Below, in pieces: positions 47,701 through 57,328 of a DNA stretch of 64,000 nucleotides (position 1 is the first letter of the stretch; every line of letters begins with the position of its first letter). Under the pieces are notes generated by a model. The model was not told the origin of the DNA. It searched no databases and saw only the letters and a list, made by a program, of their open reading frames with translations. Source of the DNA: Blastocatellia bacterium AA13. GTDB lineage: Bacteria; Acidobacteriota; Blastocatellia; UBA7656. Location: contig QHVH01000016.1 in assembly GCA_003222245.1 (NCBI GenBank), positions 1 through 64,000 of the forward strand. Reading direction: 5' to 3'. The position numbers were made by a program, and so were the translations under genes.

Positions 47701-48093
47701 TGTGTTCGGATCGGTGGGATGCAGCGCAATGCCGGTCGTGCGCCCTGCTCCATTCGAGGGTCCGATTGAAATCCAGGTATCGCCGCCAACCGCCCGCGGG
47801 CTTAGCTCTTGTTCCGCCTGTTCCGCGCGACGCGCCGCATATTCGGCTTTGATTTTTTGCAGACGACGCTCGGCTTCAATGCGGCCGTTGTCGCCATGGC
47901 GTTGGAGATAAAGGCGCACACGTTCCCGGATCGCATCGCCCTCGTCTTCTTCCGCTCCGTCTTTGTTGCTGTCTTTCGCTCTTATCTGGTCGTCAAGCGA
48001 AGTCGATTCGTTGAAGGTCAAAGCAGATCGCGGAGCAGGTAAAAACACAGCAAACGCGAACAGCAAAATAGGGGCAAGCCACTTATATTTCAT
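44785..48093 (-). CDS. large exported BNR/PKD protein with NDAC-like and IPT-like modules
   Basis: 1102 residues from ATG 48093; an in-frame ATG at 48105 directly abuts its only ribosome-like site. Signal peptide, an acidic region with helix, then a long propeller with many BNR/VPS10-type Asp boxes (STDAGSSW, STDGGANW, STDGGSTW, TTNGGDSW) at about 110-730. A PKD-like domain follows (about 770-865), then a disulfide-rich module (DSCGTPMTI..., NSIWFEFTPTNSGTYQ), and last the IPT/TIG-like module (SSKGIKKLFVSGTGFEGGAVVMMNG). It is probably a surface or secreted polysaccharide- or protein-binding factor. It resembles the 709-residue protein at 23053 in module content. Confidence 0.82.
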   Translation of the reverse strand: MKYKWLAPILLFAFAVFLPAPRSALTFNESTSLDDQIRAKDSNKDGAEEDEGDAIRERVRLYLQRHGDNGRIEAERRLQKIKAEYAARRAEQAEQELSPRAVGGDTWISIGPSNGAGRTTGIALHPTDPNTLLIGTAGGGVWKSTDAGSSWVPLTDSLNDLSVGAIAIAPSNPDVVYLGSGEGGLAIDFIPGIGFLKSTDGGANWILPSSVLATQFFRISVNPNNANDLVVATNRGAFRSTDGGANFTSVINQATYREVSDIVRHPTNSQILYAATWDAFAWCARAGNCSFASPRVLKSTDGGSTWIEKSSGIPASTQTAEVNRMALAISPSNPSVLYLNSSTLDASTNDEVSHIYKTTNGGDSWIDLSAIAANSNRSISHFLGTQGWYDNTLVVSPTNENVVIAAGVGYIRSTDGGSSWQSAPFSSTSTAPHVDVHDLRYQGSRLYIANDGGVWSSPDNGQTAADHTAGLVTRQYYALFNDPVNRNRVIGGTQDNGTSRRGDAGGSLWTPVVGGDGFECGFNTLVPSIAYGTVQGERIFRTKESGPSGQPRFFEITPPYASGEGGPFLSILTIDPKMPWIVYGGTTRVWRTTDAGDSWAPLPTTTTDGSAWQTISISAIAVNRGDNSVILTAKGANVFRSSDGGSTWVNASSGLPTNRGINNVETDYSNSLVAYAAISGTTGPGVFQTTNGGASWTARSNGLPAFSTQVVRVDPTDPTVLYCGTDVGVYRSTDRGGSWLKFGNGLPSSSVHDLRILDDGSILRVGTHGRGIWELQVPPTGNNPPQASILLPIAAMTINRGATVGFTGTISDPDNGDTINGQWVFPDGWQTIPAPLGQSTVSHIFRNAGVFPVTLTARDSHGALAASTINITVSEPADSCGTPMTIPPNGPFPFTSQMNIEVATTQTSDPQPPCVGSGTGRGNSIWFEFTPTNSGTYQFSTCGSIVDTVISVWTGPACGPYAVVASDACNDEAALGSGCAGVHASLLSVNAAAGQTLRIMVSNFFSSPAGVYSLIVSQEGPHISSISSKGIKKLFVSGTGFEGGAVVMMNGVDQVTRNDDSSPSTDLICKKALRDIPSGQQVTIQVRNPGGLVSNTMTYVKP

Positions 48094-48383
48094 ATATAAA
48101 CCCATCCTTCGGGCAGGTTTAGGAGGCCTTCTGTTTTTTGCTTGTCGGATACTACAGCGGCGCAGTTTAAGTGACAACTGATAGTCGCGCCTGATCTTCA
48201 AATCATCACAAGCTGAAGGAGAACTCGCGCGCGCCAATCACGCATTTCAATCCAAAAAAGAGGTCACGCTAGCTCACGGAGAGTTTCCGTGCGCCCGGCG
48301 TGACCAGGAGTGGGTTAGGGATAAGACCGTTCGGCATCGCGAAGAATAGGAGCCTGCTATGCTATATAATCCATAAGATGAAT

Positions 48384-48641
48384 CTAAGCGGAGATATGAT
48401 TCTGTGAGATCGGAATCTCGGATTTTTGGATCGTTGCGAGCCTTCTAAGGGAAACTGCTTCCTCGTTTCCCCAGCGCATCGCGGCAAAAGCACAACCCAA
48501 TTTGAAACAAGTCGTTGCCAACTCGGAGTGCGGTTGACCGTAGTCAATTTCGCAGTCGTTGATACAGACGCCGAGCGGCTGTCCGTTTGATTCGTGGTCC
48601 AGCATTTGTTTCGCAATCACGTCGCGTTTCCTCTTATCCAA
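48384..48641 (-). CDS. possible small Cys-containing protein
   Basis: 85 residues from TTG 48641, or shorter from an internal ATG. It has a plausible sequence (MLDHESNGQPLGVCINDCEIDYG, ATTCFKLGCAFA) with two Cys pairs, but a weak ribosome site and no family. An overlapping frame of similar length reads less naturally. Confidence 0.35.
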   Translation of the reverse strand: MDKRKRDVIAKQMLDHESNGQPLGVCINDCEIDYGQPHSELATTCFKLGCAFAAMRWGNEEAVSLRRLATIQKSEIPISQNHISA

Positions 48642-48680
48642 AGTTCTCGTTCCCTATAAGGTGAGACGAAAAGCCCCGGT

Positions 48681-48712
48681 CGTTTTAAACTTCACGTTTC
48701 GTTTTAAACTTC
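48681..48712 (+). repeat. 13-bp direct repeat with 19-bp period upstream of the hydrolase
   Basis: CGTTTTAAACTTC occurs at 48681-48693 and 48700-48712. A period close to two helix turns fits two operator copies bound on the same DNA face. It ends 72 bases before the alpha/beta hydrolase start. A regulator is inferred only. Confidence 0.5.
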
Positions 48713-48784
48713 CTGTCGAGCATAATCATTCGTGGCCCTTAGAATGGCCGACTAATCATTCCTGGAGCGTTCATAGAAGGTTAA

Positions 48785-49867
48785 ATGTTCAAGAATTTCA
48801 TACACAAGATCGAACGCGAACGAGCGAGACAAGATACAAATAAGGTAGTTAGGCCCTTTGAATGGGGAGTAGAGTTTCTAAACGGGATTAAGAGCGGCCC
48901 AGCCCATCTTCAGCCGAGTCCCGATTTGATGACCCGCGACGAAATGGTCTCGGCCCTTATCCAATATAACGACGACGCGCTCGGTCAGAGTCAGCACTTT
49001 TTTGACACAAAGAGCTCCGTAGATTATAGGGTTTCAAACGGCTGGCTCAGTTATGAAAGCCCGATAGAGAGCCCGTATGCGTCAAACAACCGCGCTTATG
49101 CCAGATACTTTCCGGCCTCGGGTTTGGAGAAAGCTGGACGAGTGCCCCGTGACGGTCCGGATGTGAGGCGAGCTGTACTGGTCATACCGCAGTGGAACGC
49201 GGATTCCGAGGGACATGTAGCCATCTGTCGATTGCTTAACTTCTCCGGGATCTCAGCTCTCAGGCTCACCCTGCCTTATCACGACCGGCGGATGTTGCCC
49301 GAATTCAAACGAGCCGAATATCTCATAAGCTCCAACGTAGGCAGGACGATTCAGGCTTGCAGGCAAGCCGTGCTGGATGCGCGGCTGGCAATTCAATGGT
49401 TGGCGGGCCAGGGCTATGAGCGGATAGGAATACTCGGGACGAGCATAGGCTCGTGCATAGCATTCCTGACGTTTGTTCACGAACCACTGTTGAAGGTTGG
49501 AGTGTATAACCACGTTTCCAGCTACTTCGGCGACGCGGTCTGGGACGGAATTACAACTGCACACGTTCGCGAAGGGCTTGAAAGCACTCTTACAAGGGAA
49601 GAGGTCCGCCGAGTATGGGCCGTGATCAGCCCAAACTATTATCTAGGCCGCTTGAAGTCGAATCCGCGTAGAGGATTGCTTCTATCCGGAAAGTACGATT
49701 TGACCTTCACACCCGAGCTAACGCGGCTCCTGTTCGAGGAATGTGAAAAGCAGGGAATTAACTATGACCGGGCGGTCGTCCCCTGGGGCCACTACACGAT
49801 GGGCATGTTTCCGTTCAAGTATTATGCCGGCTACAAGATGATTGGTTATATGCATAAGTATCTGTGA
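48785..49867 (+). CDS. alpha/beta hydrolase
   Basis: 360 residues. Strands around VRRAVLVIPQWNADSEGHVAI, then the nucleophile elbow GTSIGSCIAF (Ser), acid region LLLSGKYDLTFTPEL (Asp) and His in VVPWGHYTMG form the alpha/beta hydrolase triad. The N-terminal 120 residues are not recognised. Ester or thioester substrate unknown. A direct repeat lies upstream. Confidence 0.85.
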   Translation: MFKNFIHKIERERARQDTNKVVRPFEWGVEFLNGIKSGPAHLQPSPDLMTRDEMVSALIQYNDDALGQSQHFFDTKSSVDYRVSNGWLSYESPIESPYASNNRAYARYFPASGLEKAGRVPRDGPDVRRAVLVIPQWNADSEGHVAICRLLNFSGISALRLTLPYHDRRMLPEFKRAEYLISSNVGRTIQACRQAVLDARLAIQWLAGQGYERIGILGTSIGSCIAFLTFVHEPLLKVGVYNHVSSYFGDAVWDGITTAHVREGLESTLTREEVRRVWAVISPNYYLGRLKSNPRRGLLLSGKYDLTFTPELTRLLFEECEKQGINYDRAVVPWGHYTMGMFPFKYYAGYKMIGYMHKYL

Positions 49868-49947
49868 GTAAGGCAAGGCTAGTCTCTTGAAGTCGGATTA
49901 TTCACGTGCTAGGCTGTTTTCATTATCCTTGGAGGTGAGCGAATCTA

Positions 49948-50217
49948 ATGCCGATCTACGAATACGTCTGTGAAAAGTGCGGGGAGTACACAGAGGTAAT
50001 CCAGAAGGTAACGGATGAGCCCATCAAGCGCTGCAAAAAGTGCAAGGGCAAGCTGGAAAAGCAGATCTCTCGCACGAGTTTCCAACTTAAGGGCTCCGGC
50101 TGGTATCAGACCGATTACTCGAGCAAACCTAAAGAATCGTCCGGCGCCTCGGAAGAGAAGAAGGGCTCAGACGAGAAAAAGAAATCTGATTCCGCTCCCA
50201 CTGCCAAAACTGATTAG
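49948..50217 (+). CDS. FmdB-family zinc-ribbon protein
   Basis: 89 residues; GGAGG lies upstream. The N-terminal FmdB ribbon MPIYEYVCEKCGEYTEVIQKVTDEPIKRCKKCKGK holds two CXXC pairs, then the conserved FQLKGSGWYQTDY. The rest is a Lys/Ser/Glu tail. FmdB-type proteins are putative regulatory zinc ribbons of unknown mechanism. Confidence 0.92.
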   Translation: MPIYEYVCEKCGEYTEVIQKVTDEPIKRCKKCKGKLEKQISRTSFQLKGSGWYQTDYSSKPKESSGASEEKKGSDEKKKSDSAPTAKTD

Positions 50218-50367
50218 ACAATCGTTCGTGGAACATCAAGGGATCCTGCTTAGTCTTAGGTAGCATCAAAAATAGCGTCCAGGTCCTTGTCTTTCTAGCC
50301 GCAAAGGCGAGAGCGGCCCTTTGACTTTAGCCGTCGTACCTTACGCCGCCCTAGCCCCAAGCTATCT

Positions 50368-51204
50368 TCAGGACTTGGGCTCGAGCTTGAACCAGACGCC
50401 TTTTTTGTTCATCCCCGGAAGCTCCTCGAGCGCTTCGCGTTTATCCAGGTCACGAAGCAAGGACGCGATTCCATCAAAATTAATGGAGTGATCCCGCGCC
50501 GGGCCCGCCGGGTGGTGTGATTTGAATATGATAGTGGTCTTCGGCGCGAGCGTGAGCACGCAGTCACAGTCAGGCGGAACGCCGAATGACCTTCCACTCC
50601 CGAATTCGACCATCACTGGAAATCCGAGAAATCGTTTGCCAATGAAAACCAGGATAGCCGTTCCATCGCGGCACTCGATATCGACAGGCCAGGAGCCGGA
50701 ATGAAAACAGGCCGAGCTCTCGTTCGTCGCGTAGCACTCGTAATAACGTGAAAGGTGATCGTTCTTCTCCACAAACAGACTACCCGATTCGCCTGCCACC
50801 GCCGTTGTTTCAACCGAGCGCCGGAAGAAGTCTTGCGCTTCTTCAGGATCGAGATGCAACAATTCCGAAAACAGCTCCGAGTATTCTTCAACCGCTTCGA
50901 GCTCATTAAGCCCCTGGGGCGGCAGAACAGTAAGCGGCCGCTTCCTCGACTCCGGTAGGTAGTCGCTCTTCAGCCGATCTTTGCGGGTTTCGATTGCATC
51001 AAATCGAGACACGCTTGCTTCGGCTTCGACGTGGGCAAACTCGATTGCGACCCGGGCAATCACCTGCTCGATGGATATATATTCGTTCTTCGCGATGCGT
51101 TGATAGATTTCGAGAGTGTCCTCGGGAAGGGTGATGGAAATTTTCTTTCCACCCCTGCCGCGAGTTTCTCCATTGGTCTTTGGTTTCTTTCGCTCCGCCA
51201 TCAA
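50368..51204 (-). CDS. ribbon-helix-helix-type protein with long uncharacterised C-terminus
   Basis: 278 residues. Residues about 14-55 look like an RHH DNA-binding unit: a basic turn GGRGGKKISITLPEDTLEIYQRIAKNEY, then helices ISIEQVIARVAIEFAHVE. The remaining 220 residues are acidic and beta-rich with several Cys and no recognised family (SGSWPVDIECRDGTAILVFIGKRF). It may be a regulator or an effector bound to an RHH. The start codon is M1 or M2. Confidence 0.6.
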   Translation of the reverse strand: MMAERKKPKTNGETRGRGGKKISITLPEDTLEIYQRIAKNEYISIEQVIARVAIEFAHVEAEASVSRFDAIETRKDRLKSDYLPESRKRPLTVLPPQGLNELEAVEEYSELFSELLHLDPEEAQDFFRRSVETTAVAGESGSLFVEKNDHLSRYYECYATNESSACFHSGSWPVDIECRDGTAILVFIGKRFLGFPVMVEFGSGRSFGVPPDCDCVLTLAPKTTIIFKSHHPAGPARDHSINFDGIASLLRDLDKREALEELPGMNKKGVWFKLEPKS

Positions 51205-51372
51205 TTAGTTAATGTATAGCCTCCCTTTCGGATTGTCGGCAAGGCCCGGAATGGTGTTCGTTCAACGGAATGATGCGGAACAACCCGAATAGCATTGGTC
51301 GACATCTTAGCACCGGTCAATTAAGCGAAAACCCGCGAGCGCAATTGCTCGTATCAACAACAGGAGGGCAAG

Positions 51373-51633
51373 GTGGCTAGCTTTCGAGATCCCGTAAAGA
51401 CTTTCGCTCCGATGGAAGTTCTCGAACGATTACTCGAGATCGCAGAATATTACGGACACCGGCCCGTATTGTACATAACGTCTAGTGAAGACCTTGCGAG
51501 TTACCTGGATTCGTTTGGATTCGATATCTACAGCCTTACTTCTAACCCCGCAGCGGCATTCAATCACACATCGAGAATCGTGACCGTCCTTCCCAACGGA
51601 AGCAGATCGCACGAGAGCGCAACTACTCACTGA
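51373..51633 (+). CDS. small uncharacterised protein
   Basis: 86 residues from GTG 51373 (AGGAGGG just upstream). The start has an alternating helix (EVLERLLEIAEYYG) and strand (RPVLYITSSEDLASYL). No family is recognised. A good ribosome site supports translation. Confidence 0.6.
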   Translation: MASFRDPVKTFAPMEVLERLLEIAEYYGHRPVLYITSSEDLASYLDSFGFDIYSLTSNPAAAFNHTSRIVTVLPNGSRSHESATTH

Positions 51634-51687
51634 AATTTTAACGAAATGGCAACTAATGAAGCTGGACAGCCCGTCCTTAGCGTGAAG

Positions 51688-52935
51688 TCACCCGCGCTTT
51701 TGACTCTTCCGGTCTTCGTTTGCCGAGCGGTTAGATTCGAACAGATCGCTTTTTAGCAACTGGGTCAGCCGCACGTCGCCGCTTGTAACCACTTTCCTGC
51801 TTGTAACGGCTGCGCGCCCGAACACCGGAAGCGGCGCCAGCCGCCCTGCTTTTCGAGCCCGCAACGCAACCCTGTATCTCGATTCCCTCGGATTGATTTC
51901 GTATGCCGCGCGAAAATGATCGTGAGCGACCGCAAGCTTCCCTTCCCCGAGATATATCAGACCGAGATGATAAAGCGCCGCGTCGAAATTTGGATCAAGC
52001 TCTATACATCTGCGCAAGTGGCGCGACGCAACACCCACGCGGCCGTCTTCCAGGTACGCCCTTCCGACCAGGTAATACATTTCGGGAGTCGGTTTGAGCG
52101 ATAATGCCCGCTTCAGGTGTGTGATAGCCTCGCGAAGCTTTCCTTCGCTCACCAAAATGCGCCCAAGACCGTAGTGGGCAGTGAACGATCGTTTCTTCAA
52201 TCTAAGCGCACTGCTCAGATAATGCTTCGCTCGTTCGAGGTCGCCTTCGTCTCCGCAAATCACTCCGAGAATAACCAGGCCGCTATAGTTTTCAGGATGT
52301 CTGTCTATAGAGCGCTCGATATAAACGCGCGCCAGCGCCGGCTGATTGGCTCTAAAAAAATGTTCGCCCACTAAAAAAGCAAGAGGACCGTTAGCCGGAT
52401 CAAGCAGCAGCGCCTTTTCAAGGTAACGGACTCCCCGTTTCGGATTGCCGCCCAGGAAGAGCCGGCATCCGGTGTCCAACAAGCGCGAAAACAGATCGAA
52501 GTTTTCTCCCTGGAAAGCGCCTATCGTCTCCTCGATACGTTCTTCGAATCGCTGATCTACGCTCGCCTGTTTCTCGTGTTTGTCGATTCGGGCCTGCCAC
52601 AAGCTCTGAAGCGCTCCCGGCTCGACCGTTCCGCGCTCGATCAGATGCTCGACAATCGCCTCGATCATCGCGTGGTCGCTGATCGTCCCCGCCGCCTGTC
52701 TCCGAAGAAGATCCAGAAGTGCGTCAATCTGCTCCTGTCCGTGCTGAAGCGCGGATTCTAGAGCGCTGATGCGCTCGAGGAGATGTTCTTCCACGGTCGG
52801 CTTGGTTAAGCTTTCCACTCCGCCGTAGGCGTTAGCCGCCCGCGTCGCCGTTATGACCATCAAGCGCGCGCCGCACGACGAGCACGTCTCACGCATGTAA
52901 GGATTCGCACTTGAACATTGCTGACAAAATATCAT
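51688..52935 (-). CDS. zinc-ribbon plus TPR protein
   Basis: 415 residues. An N-terminal zinc ribbon CQQCSSAN...CSSCG (Cys5/Cys8 and Cys17/Cys20-type spacing) and a coiled region (about 45-105) are followed by TPR repeats from about 150 to 350 (GLVILGVICGDEGDLERAKHYL, AHYGLGRILVSEGKLREAI). It is probably a protein-protein scaffold in the cytosol. Partner unknown. Confidence 0.85.
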   Translation of the reverse strand: MIFCQQCSSANPYMRETCSSCGARLMVITATRAANAYGGVESLTKPTVEEHLLERISALESALQHGQEQIDALLDLLRRQAAGTISDHAMIEAIVEHLIERGTVEPGALQSLWQARIDKHEKQASVDQRFEERIEETIGAFQGENFDLFSRLLDTGCRLFLGGNPKRGVRYLEKALLLDPANGPLAFLVGEHFFRANQPALARVYIERSIDRHPENYSGLVILGVICGDEGDLERAKHYLSSALRLKKRSFTAHYGLGRILVSEGKLREAITHLKRALSLKPTPEMYYLVGRAYLEDGRVGVASRHLRRCIELDPNFDAALYHLGLIYLGEGKLAVAHDHFRAAYEINPRESRYRVALRARKAGRLAPLPVFGRAAVTSRKVVTSGDVRLTQLLKSDLFESNRSANEDRKSQKRG

Positions 52936-53039
52936 TTATGAAAAACCACCACTGCTATGAAGACAACTGCCGCGAGACAACTGCCGAGCTTACTCGTTCC
53001 CAACGATCGTAGGAAATCTCAATAGATCCCAACGCCGTT

Positions 53040-53885
53040 TTAGTATTGATAAAACCCTCTTCCGCTTTTCCGGCCCAGCCATCCTGCGTCGACGTACTTC
53101 TTCAGAAGGGGACAAGGCCGGTACTTCGAATCGTCGAAGCCATCATATAGCACATTCATTATGGCGAGGCAAACATCCAGTCCGATAAAGTCCGCAAGTT
53201 CTAGCGGCCCCATTGGATGATTCATTCCCATTTTCATCACATCGTCGATGTCTTTGGGCGATGCCACACCTTCATATAACGCGAATGCCGCCTCATTAAT
53301 CATCGGCATCAACACGCGGTTCGAAACAAAGCCCGGAGCGTCGTTGACTTCGACCGACGTCTTACCCATTTTCGAGGCAAGATCCCGTGTGATCGCGAAT
53401 GTCTCATCGGAAGTCGCCGCGCCTCTGATAATCTCGACGAGTTTCATCACCGGCACGGGATTCATGAAGTGCATGCCGATAAATCGATCGGGACGCGAAG
53501 TCGCGGACGCCAGCTTTGTGATGGAAATTGAGCTCGTGTTGCTGGCCAGAATTACGCCGGGTTCCGCGATTCGATCCGCTTGCTTAAACAGCTCGGTCTT
53601 TATAAGAAGCTCTTCGGTCACCGCCTCAATAATGAAATCAACCCTTGCAAGATCGCCCAGGTTCACTGACGGAGTGATTCTTTCAATAATCTCGCGCTTC
53701 TCCCGTTCGCCAAGCCGGTCTTTCTCAACGTCGCGCTGCAGGCTCTTGCCAATCGTCGCGAGAGCCTTGTCCAGAAAAGCGTCTGAAACATCGCATAGGG
53801 TTACTTCGAAACCCGCGCGTGACGCAACCTGCGCGATGCCGTTTCCCATCGTGCCCGATCCAATTACTCCGATTTTGCTGATCAA
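53040..53885 (-). CDS. 3-hydroxybutyryl-CoA dehydrogenase
   Basis: 281 residues from TTG 53885, with GAGGAGG five bases upstream. NAD site: IGVIGSGTMGNGIAQVASRAG. Catalytic region: HFMNPVPVMKLVEIIRG, with the active His, and NDAPGFVSNRVLMPMINEA. It reversibly converts 3-hydroxybutyryl-CoA and acetoacetyl-CoA. Together with the thiolase at 56004 it could serve a four-carbon acyl-CoA pathway. Confidence 0.93.
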   Translation of the reverse strand: MISKIGVIGSGTMGNGIAQVASRAGFEVTLCDVSDAFLDKALATIGKSLQRDVEKDRLGEREKREIIERITPSVNLGDLARVDFIIEAVTEELLIKTELFKQADRIAEPGVILASNTSSISITKLASATSRPDRFIGMHFMNPVPVMKLVEIIRGAATSDETFAITRDLASKMGKTSVEVNDAPGFVSNRVLMPMINEAAFALYEGVASPKDIDDVMKMGMNHPMGPLELADFIGLDVCLAIMNVLYDGFDDSKYRPCPLLKKYVDAGWLGRKSGRGFYQY

Positions 53886-54026
53886 GGGAACCTCCTCGCG
53901 CCAGTAAAAATAATTTAGTCAACGGAGAAGGTCAATACTAAGAACTTGCGTCGCCTGCTCAGTCTTAAATGAAGCATCCCGGGCGATGCTGATTCGTGGG
54001 TCGATATAAGAAGACGGTGTCTGAAT

Positions 54027-55988
54027 TCAAAGCTGAGCCAGACGAATCAATACCTGGTCTCTTTCCGAGTCGTTTATCGGCGCGAGTTCAAGGTATCGCT
54101 GATATGCTTCGCGCGCGCGAGCCGTTTGGCCGAGATGTTCATACGCCAATCCGAGCCTCGCATGGATCGGGGCAAACCTCCTGGGCACTCGCGGAAGCGC
54201 TTCTTCAAGCATCAGGCGCGCGTCGTCGTAGCGAGATTGCTCCAAATAGAATTCACCGACGTAATACCAGCCGACGGCGCGCGGCCATACATCCAGCGAT
54301 CTCCTCATAGCTTCTTCGGCTCGGCGAAAATCCTTCTGCTGAGCGCGCAGCATGCCGAGGTTGAGCAGCAACGTCGCCACCTTGAATCGAGTGAGCGGGG
54401 TTTCCCGAGCCTGCGCCAAACCCTGTTCGAGATACTCGATTGCCTGATCGGGCCTCCCAAGCGCCTTCGCGAAGTAGCTCAGCTCCATGTAAGCCTGGGT
54501 GCAATGTGGATCTAAGGCCAAGGCCTTCCTGGCTTGCTCTTCGGCAAGCGTTGGTTTGCCCCTGTCAAAGTCCGTTTGGGCGAGCGCAGTGCGCGCCATC
54601 GGCGAATTCGGTTCAACCGCCACCGAATTCTCATTCACCGACAGGGTATCGTACCAGGCGCGATTGTTCTTCATATTGGCGACGCCCCACACAAGAATCA
54701 CTACAATCGCCGCGCCGGCGGCTATAACGGCGCCTCCTTGCGCAAGCCTCTTCGATTCACGGAGAGCCAGGATTCCCATTGCTACCGCAAGGCAAAAAGC
54801 GATAGACGGAAGATAAAGATATCGCTCCTGAATGAGATACTCCGGATCGAAACCTCGAATACCCGCAAGCGCGGGGGCCAAAGTAGCAATGAACCAAATT
54901 GCCGCGAACGTAAGTACTCGCGATCTTGAAAAGTAGATCGCCAGCCCGAGAATCCCGACCAAAAGAACCGGGAGGAGGAACCGTGGGCTCAAAATCGAAC
55001 CAACAAGTTCGGTATAATGTTGGTAGCTGTAATTCGCCGGAATGATCAGGAGTTGTAGATACTTTGTTATCGCCAGCGGAACCGTCATCAATGCAGGTCC
55101 AAGCGGATACCGGAGGCCATTTCCGAACAGCATTCCTGCCAGAGCTATAGAGCGCAACGCGAGATATATTCCCGTCGGCGCCAGAAAAAGAAGTGGCAGG
55201 GCGGAGGCTCGCAGCGCTCTTTTCACGATCGGCAGCGTCTGCTCACCTTCATAAAACTCACAGAAGCCGATGACCGCCGGAAGCGCGATCGCGGTTTCCT
55301 TGCTCATCAATCCAAAAAAATAAAGTACCAGCGAGGCTATGATATAGGCCCGCTTCCCAGTTTTGCGGAACCTGAGATAGTAATAAAAAGCGGGCAGCAG
55401 AAAGAGCGCCAGCATAGGGTCCGTGACACCCGAAATCCACGCGACCGATTCCGAGTGAACGGGATGCACCGCAAAGAGCGATGCCGCAAGCAGCGCCAAT
55501 ACCGGAAGCTTCGTGAACTCTCGAAGGACGACAAACACCAAGAACGCGACGGCGCCGTGAATCAGCACATTAGTGAGGTGCCAACCCCAGGCCGCTTTTC
55601 CGAAAACAGCATTCGTCAGAGTAAACAAAACGCTGAACATCGGCCGATAGTACGAATCAACCGACATCTTTATGTCGCTGGTCGCAAACGACCACACGCT
55701 TGTCGTGAACGCGAGATAGAGGTTGCTCAGCTTCTGGACAAGGGTATTGTTGACGACTTGAACGGTATCGTCAGAAGCAAACTTGTTCCCAAGCGTATTG
55801 AGAGAGAAGAGGACGGCCAGTGCGGAAGGTATAGCCGCGTACCAGGATTTCCATTGCTGCTTAACCTGCGAAGAAGTAGCAGCGATGTCCTCCCGTGAAT
55901 AGGTCGAGTCTCTCTTTGCCTTACCGGGCCCGCTGTGAGTAGATTTCGGCTCCGAACGCTCCGCGGTCTTCGCTCTGCCTTTTGCCAT
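54027..55988 (-). CDS. TPR-containing membrane glycosyltransferase-like protein (TMTC/PMT-like)
   Basis: 653 residues. A basic cytosolic tail is followed by about ten membrane helices from 52 to 425 with glycosyltransferase family 39/TMTC features ([47 protein letters not shown]). TPR repeats occupy about 455-650 ([22 protein letters not shown]). Similar proteins are thought to transfer mannose from lipid carriers to proteins or lipids; the donor and acceptor here are unknown. It lies between the dehydrogenase and thiolase genes with only a 15-base gap from the latter, so all three may share a transcript. Confidence 0.8.
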   Translation of the reverse strand: MAKGRAKTAERSEPKSTHSGPGKAKRDSTYSREDIAATSSQVKQQWKSWYAAIPSALAVLFSLNTLGNKFASDDTVQVVNNTLVQKLSNLYLAFTTSVWSFATSDIKMSVDSYYRPMFSVLFTLTNAVFGKAAWGWHLTNVLIHGAVAFLVFVVLREFTKLPVLALLAASLFAVHPVHSESVAWISGVTDPMLALFLLPAFYYYLRFRKTGKRAYIIASLVLYFFGLMSKETAIALPAVIGFCEFYEGEQTLPIVKRALRASALPLLFLAPTGIYLALRSIALAGMLFGNGLRYPLGPALMTVPLAITKYLQLLIIPANYSYQHYTELVGSILSPRFLLPVLLVGILGLAIYFSRSRVLTFAAIWFIATLAPALAGIRGFDPEYLIQERYLYLPSIAFCLAVAMGILALRESKRLAQGGAVIAAGAAIVVILVWGVANMKNNRAWYDTLSVNENSVAVEPNSPMARTALAQTDFDRGKPTLAEEQARKALALDPHCTQAYMELSYFAKALGRPDQAIEYLEQGLAQARETPLTRFKVATLLLNLGMLRAQQKDFRRAEEAMRRSLDVWPRAVGWYYVGEFYLEQSRYDDARLMLEEALPRVPRRFAPIHARLGLAYEHLGQTARAREAYQRYLELAPINDSERDQVLIRLAQL

Positions 55989-56003
55989 GTTCGCTCGAAA
56001 GTC

Positions 56004-57182
56004 TCATCGCTCCACGGCGAGCGCAACCGCATTGCCGCCGCCAAGACACAAAGCGGCGATGCCACGCCGCGCATCGCGCCGCTCCATCTCATGTAACAGA
56101 GTCACCAGCACTCGAGCTCCGCTGGCGCCGATCGGGTGACCAAGCGCTACGGCGCCGCCATTGACGTTCAACCGCGAAGGATCAATGCCCATTTCGCGAG
56201 TGATAGCCACGATCTGAACTGAAAAGGCTTCATTGATCTCGATCAGGTCCACTTCGCTCAGGGCCCACCGCGCGCGCTCCAGAACTTTCTGAATCGCGGT
56301 AACCGGCGCCATCATTACCATTCTCGGTTCGACTCCGCTCGTCGCTTGGGCGATTATACGCGCCATCGGCTTGCGACCCAGCTTTAGCGCGACATCTTCC
56401 GACGTGACAACGAGAGCAGCGGCGCCGTCGTTTATAGCCGAAGCGTTTCCCGCCGTAACCGTGCCGCCTTCCTTAAAAGCCGGCTTCAGCCGCGAAAGCA
56501 ATTCCACCGAGGTGTCGGCGCGAGGTCCTTCGTCAGTCTTGATTAAAAGCGCCTCGCCTTTCTTCTGCGGGATCTCGACAGCCACAATCTCTTTATCGAA
56601 GCGCCCTTCCCTTTGAGCGGCGACGGCCTTCCGGTGCGAGCCCGCCGCAAATTCATCTTGTTCCTGTCTATCGACCTTGTACTTCTCCGCGATAATCTCG
56701 CCGGTCGAGCCCATATGCCAATCGTCGAACGCGCACCACAGTCCATCGTGAATCACCGAGTCGATGAGCTGTCCGTTACCGAGGCGATAACCCTCTCGGG
56801 CTTGATTCAGAAGGTAGGGCGCGTTCGTCATCGACTCCATACCGCCGGCGATCGCCGCGTCGATTTCGCCGAGCCTGATCCCCTGGGACGCCAGCATCAC
56901 CGATTTGAGGCCCGACCCGCAGACCTTGTTCACGGTCAGCGCCGCGACTTTGTTTGGGACTCCGGCCTTCAACGCAACCTGCCGGGCGGGGTTCTGACCG
57001 TTGCCGGCCTGCACGACATTGCCCATTATGACTTCGTCTATTAACTCGGGCTCGATCCCGGCGCGCTCGATTGCGGCCCTCGCTGCGATGACCCCGAGAT
57101 CGACCGCTTTGAGAGACTTAAGGGCGCCGAGAAATTTGCCGACGGGGGTCCTCGCCGCCGACAGGATTACTGCATCAGACAT
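56004..57182 (-). CDS. acetyl-CoA C-acyltransferase (thiolase)
   Basis: 392 residues. Catalytic Cys in [13 protein letters not shown] (about 88), late [23 protein letters not shown] with the active His, and [13 protein letters not shown] with the second Cys. Length is normal for biosynthetic thiolase of the AtoB/PhaA type. It condenses two acetyl-CoA or cleaves acetoacetyl-CoA. Confidence 0.94.
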   Translation of the reverse strand: MSDAVILSAARTPVGKFLGALKSLKAVDLGVIAARAAIERAGIEPELIDEVIMGNVVQAGNGQNPARQVALKAGVPNKVAALTVNKVCGSGLKSVMLASQGIRLGEIDAAIAGGMESMTNAPYLLNQAREGYRLGNGQLIDSVIHDGLWCAFDDWHMGSTGEIIAEKYKVDRQEQDEFAAGSHRKAVAAQREGRFDKEIVAVEIPQKKGEALLIKTDEGPRADTSVELLSRLKPAFKEGGTVTAGNASAINDGAAALVVTSEDVALKLGRKPMARIIAQATSGVEPRMVMMAPVTAIQKVLERARWALSEVDLIEINEAFSVQIVAITREMGIDPSRLNVNGGAVALGHPIGASGARVLVTLLHEMERRDARRGIAALCLGGGNAVALAVER

Positions 57183-57328
57183 TGTTTAACCCCGTATATA
57201 AAGGCTGGTTTGTGCTCGAGAAAATTTCAAACGTCATTATTGGACTCGGCATCCGAGGGTGTCAAGAAGGCCCTCCCCGTCGCTTTCGCAACATCCTTAT
57301 CTTCACCGCAACCCGCTCGCATGCGTTG

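Noticed and set aside
44785-48237. Many plus-strand frames of 60-190 codons inside the large BNR protein gene
   Set aside because: They lie antisense to a gene with clear domains and lack ribosome sites; typical high-GC shadow frames.
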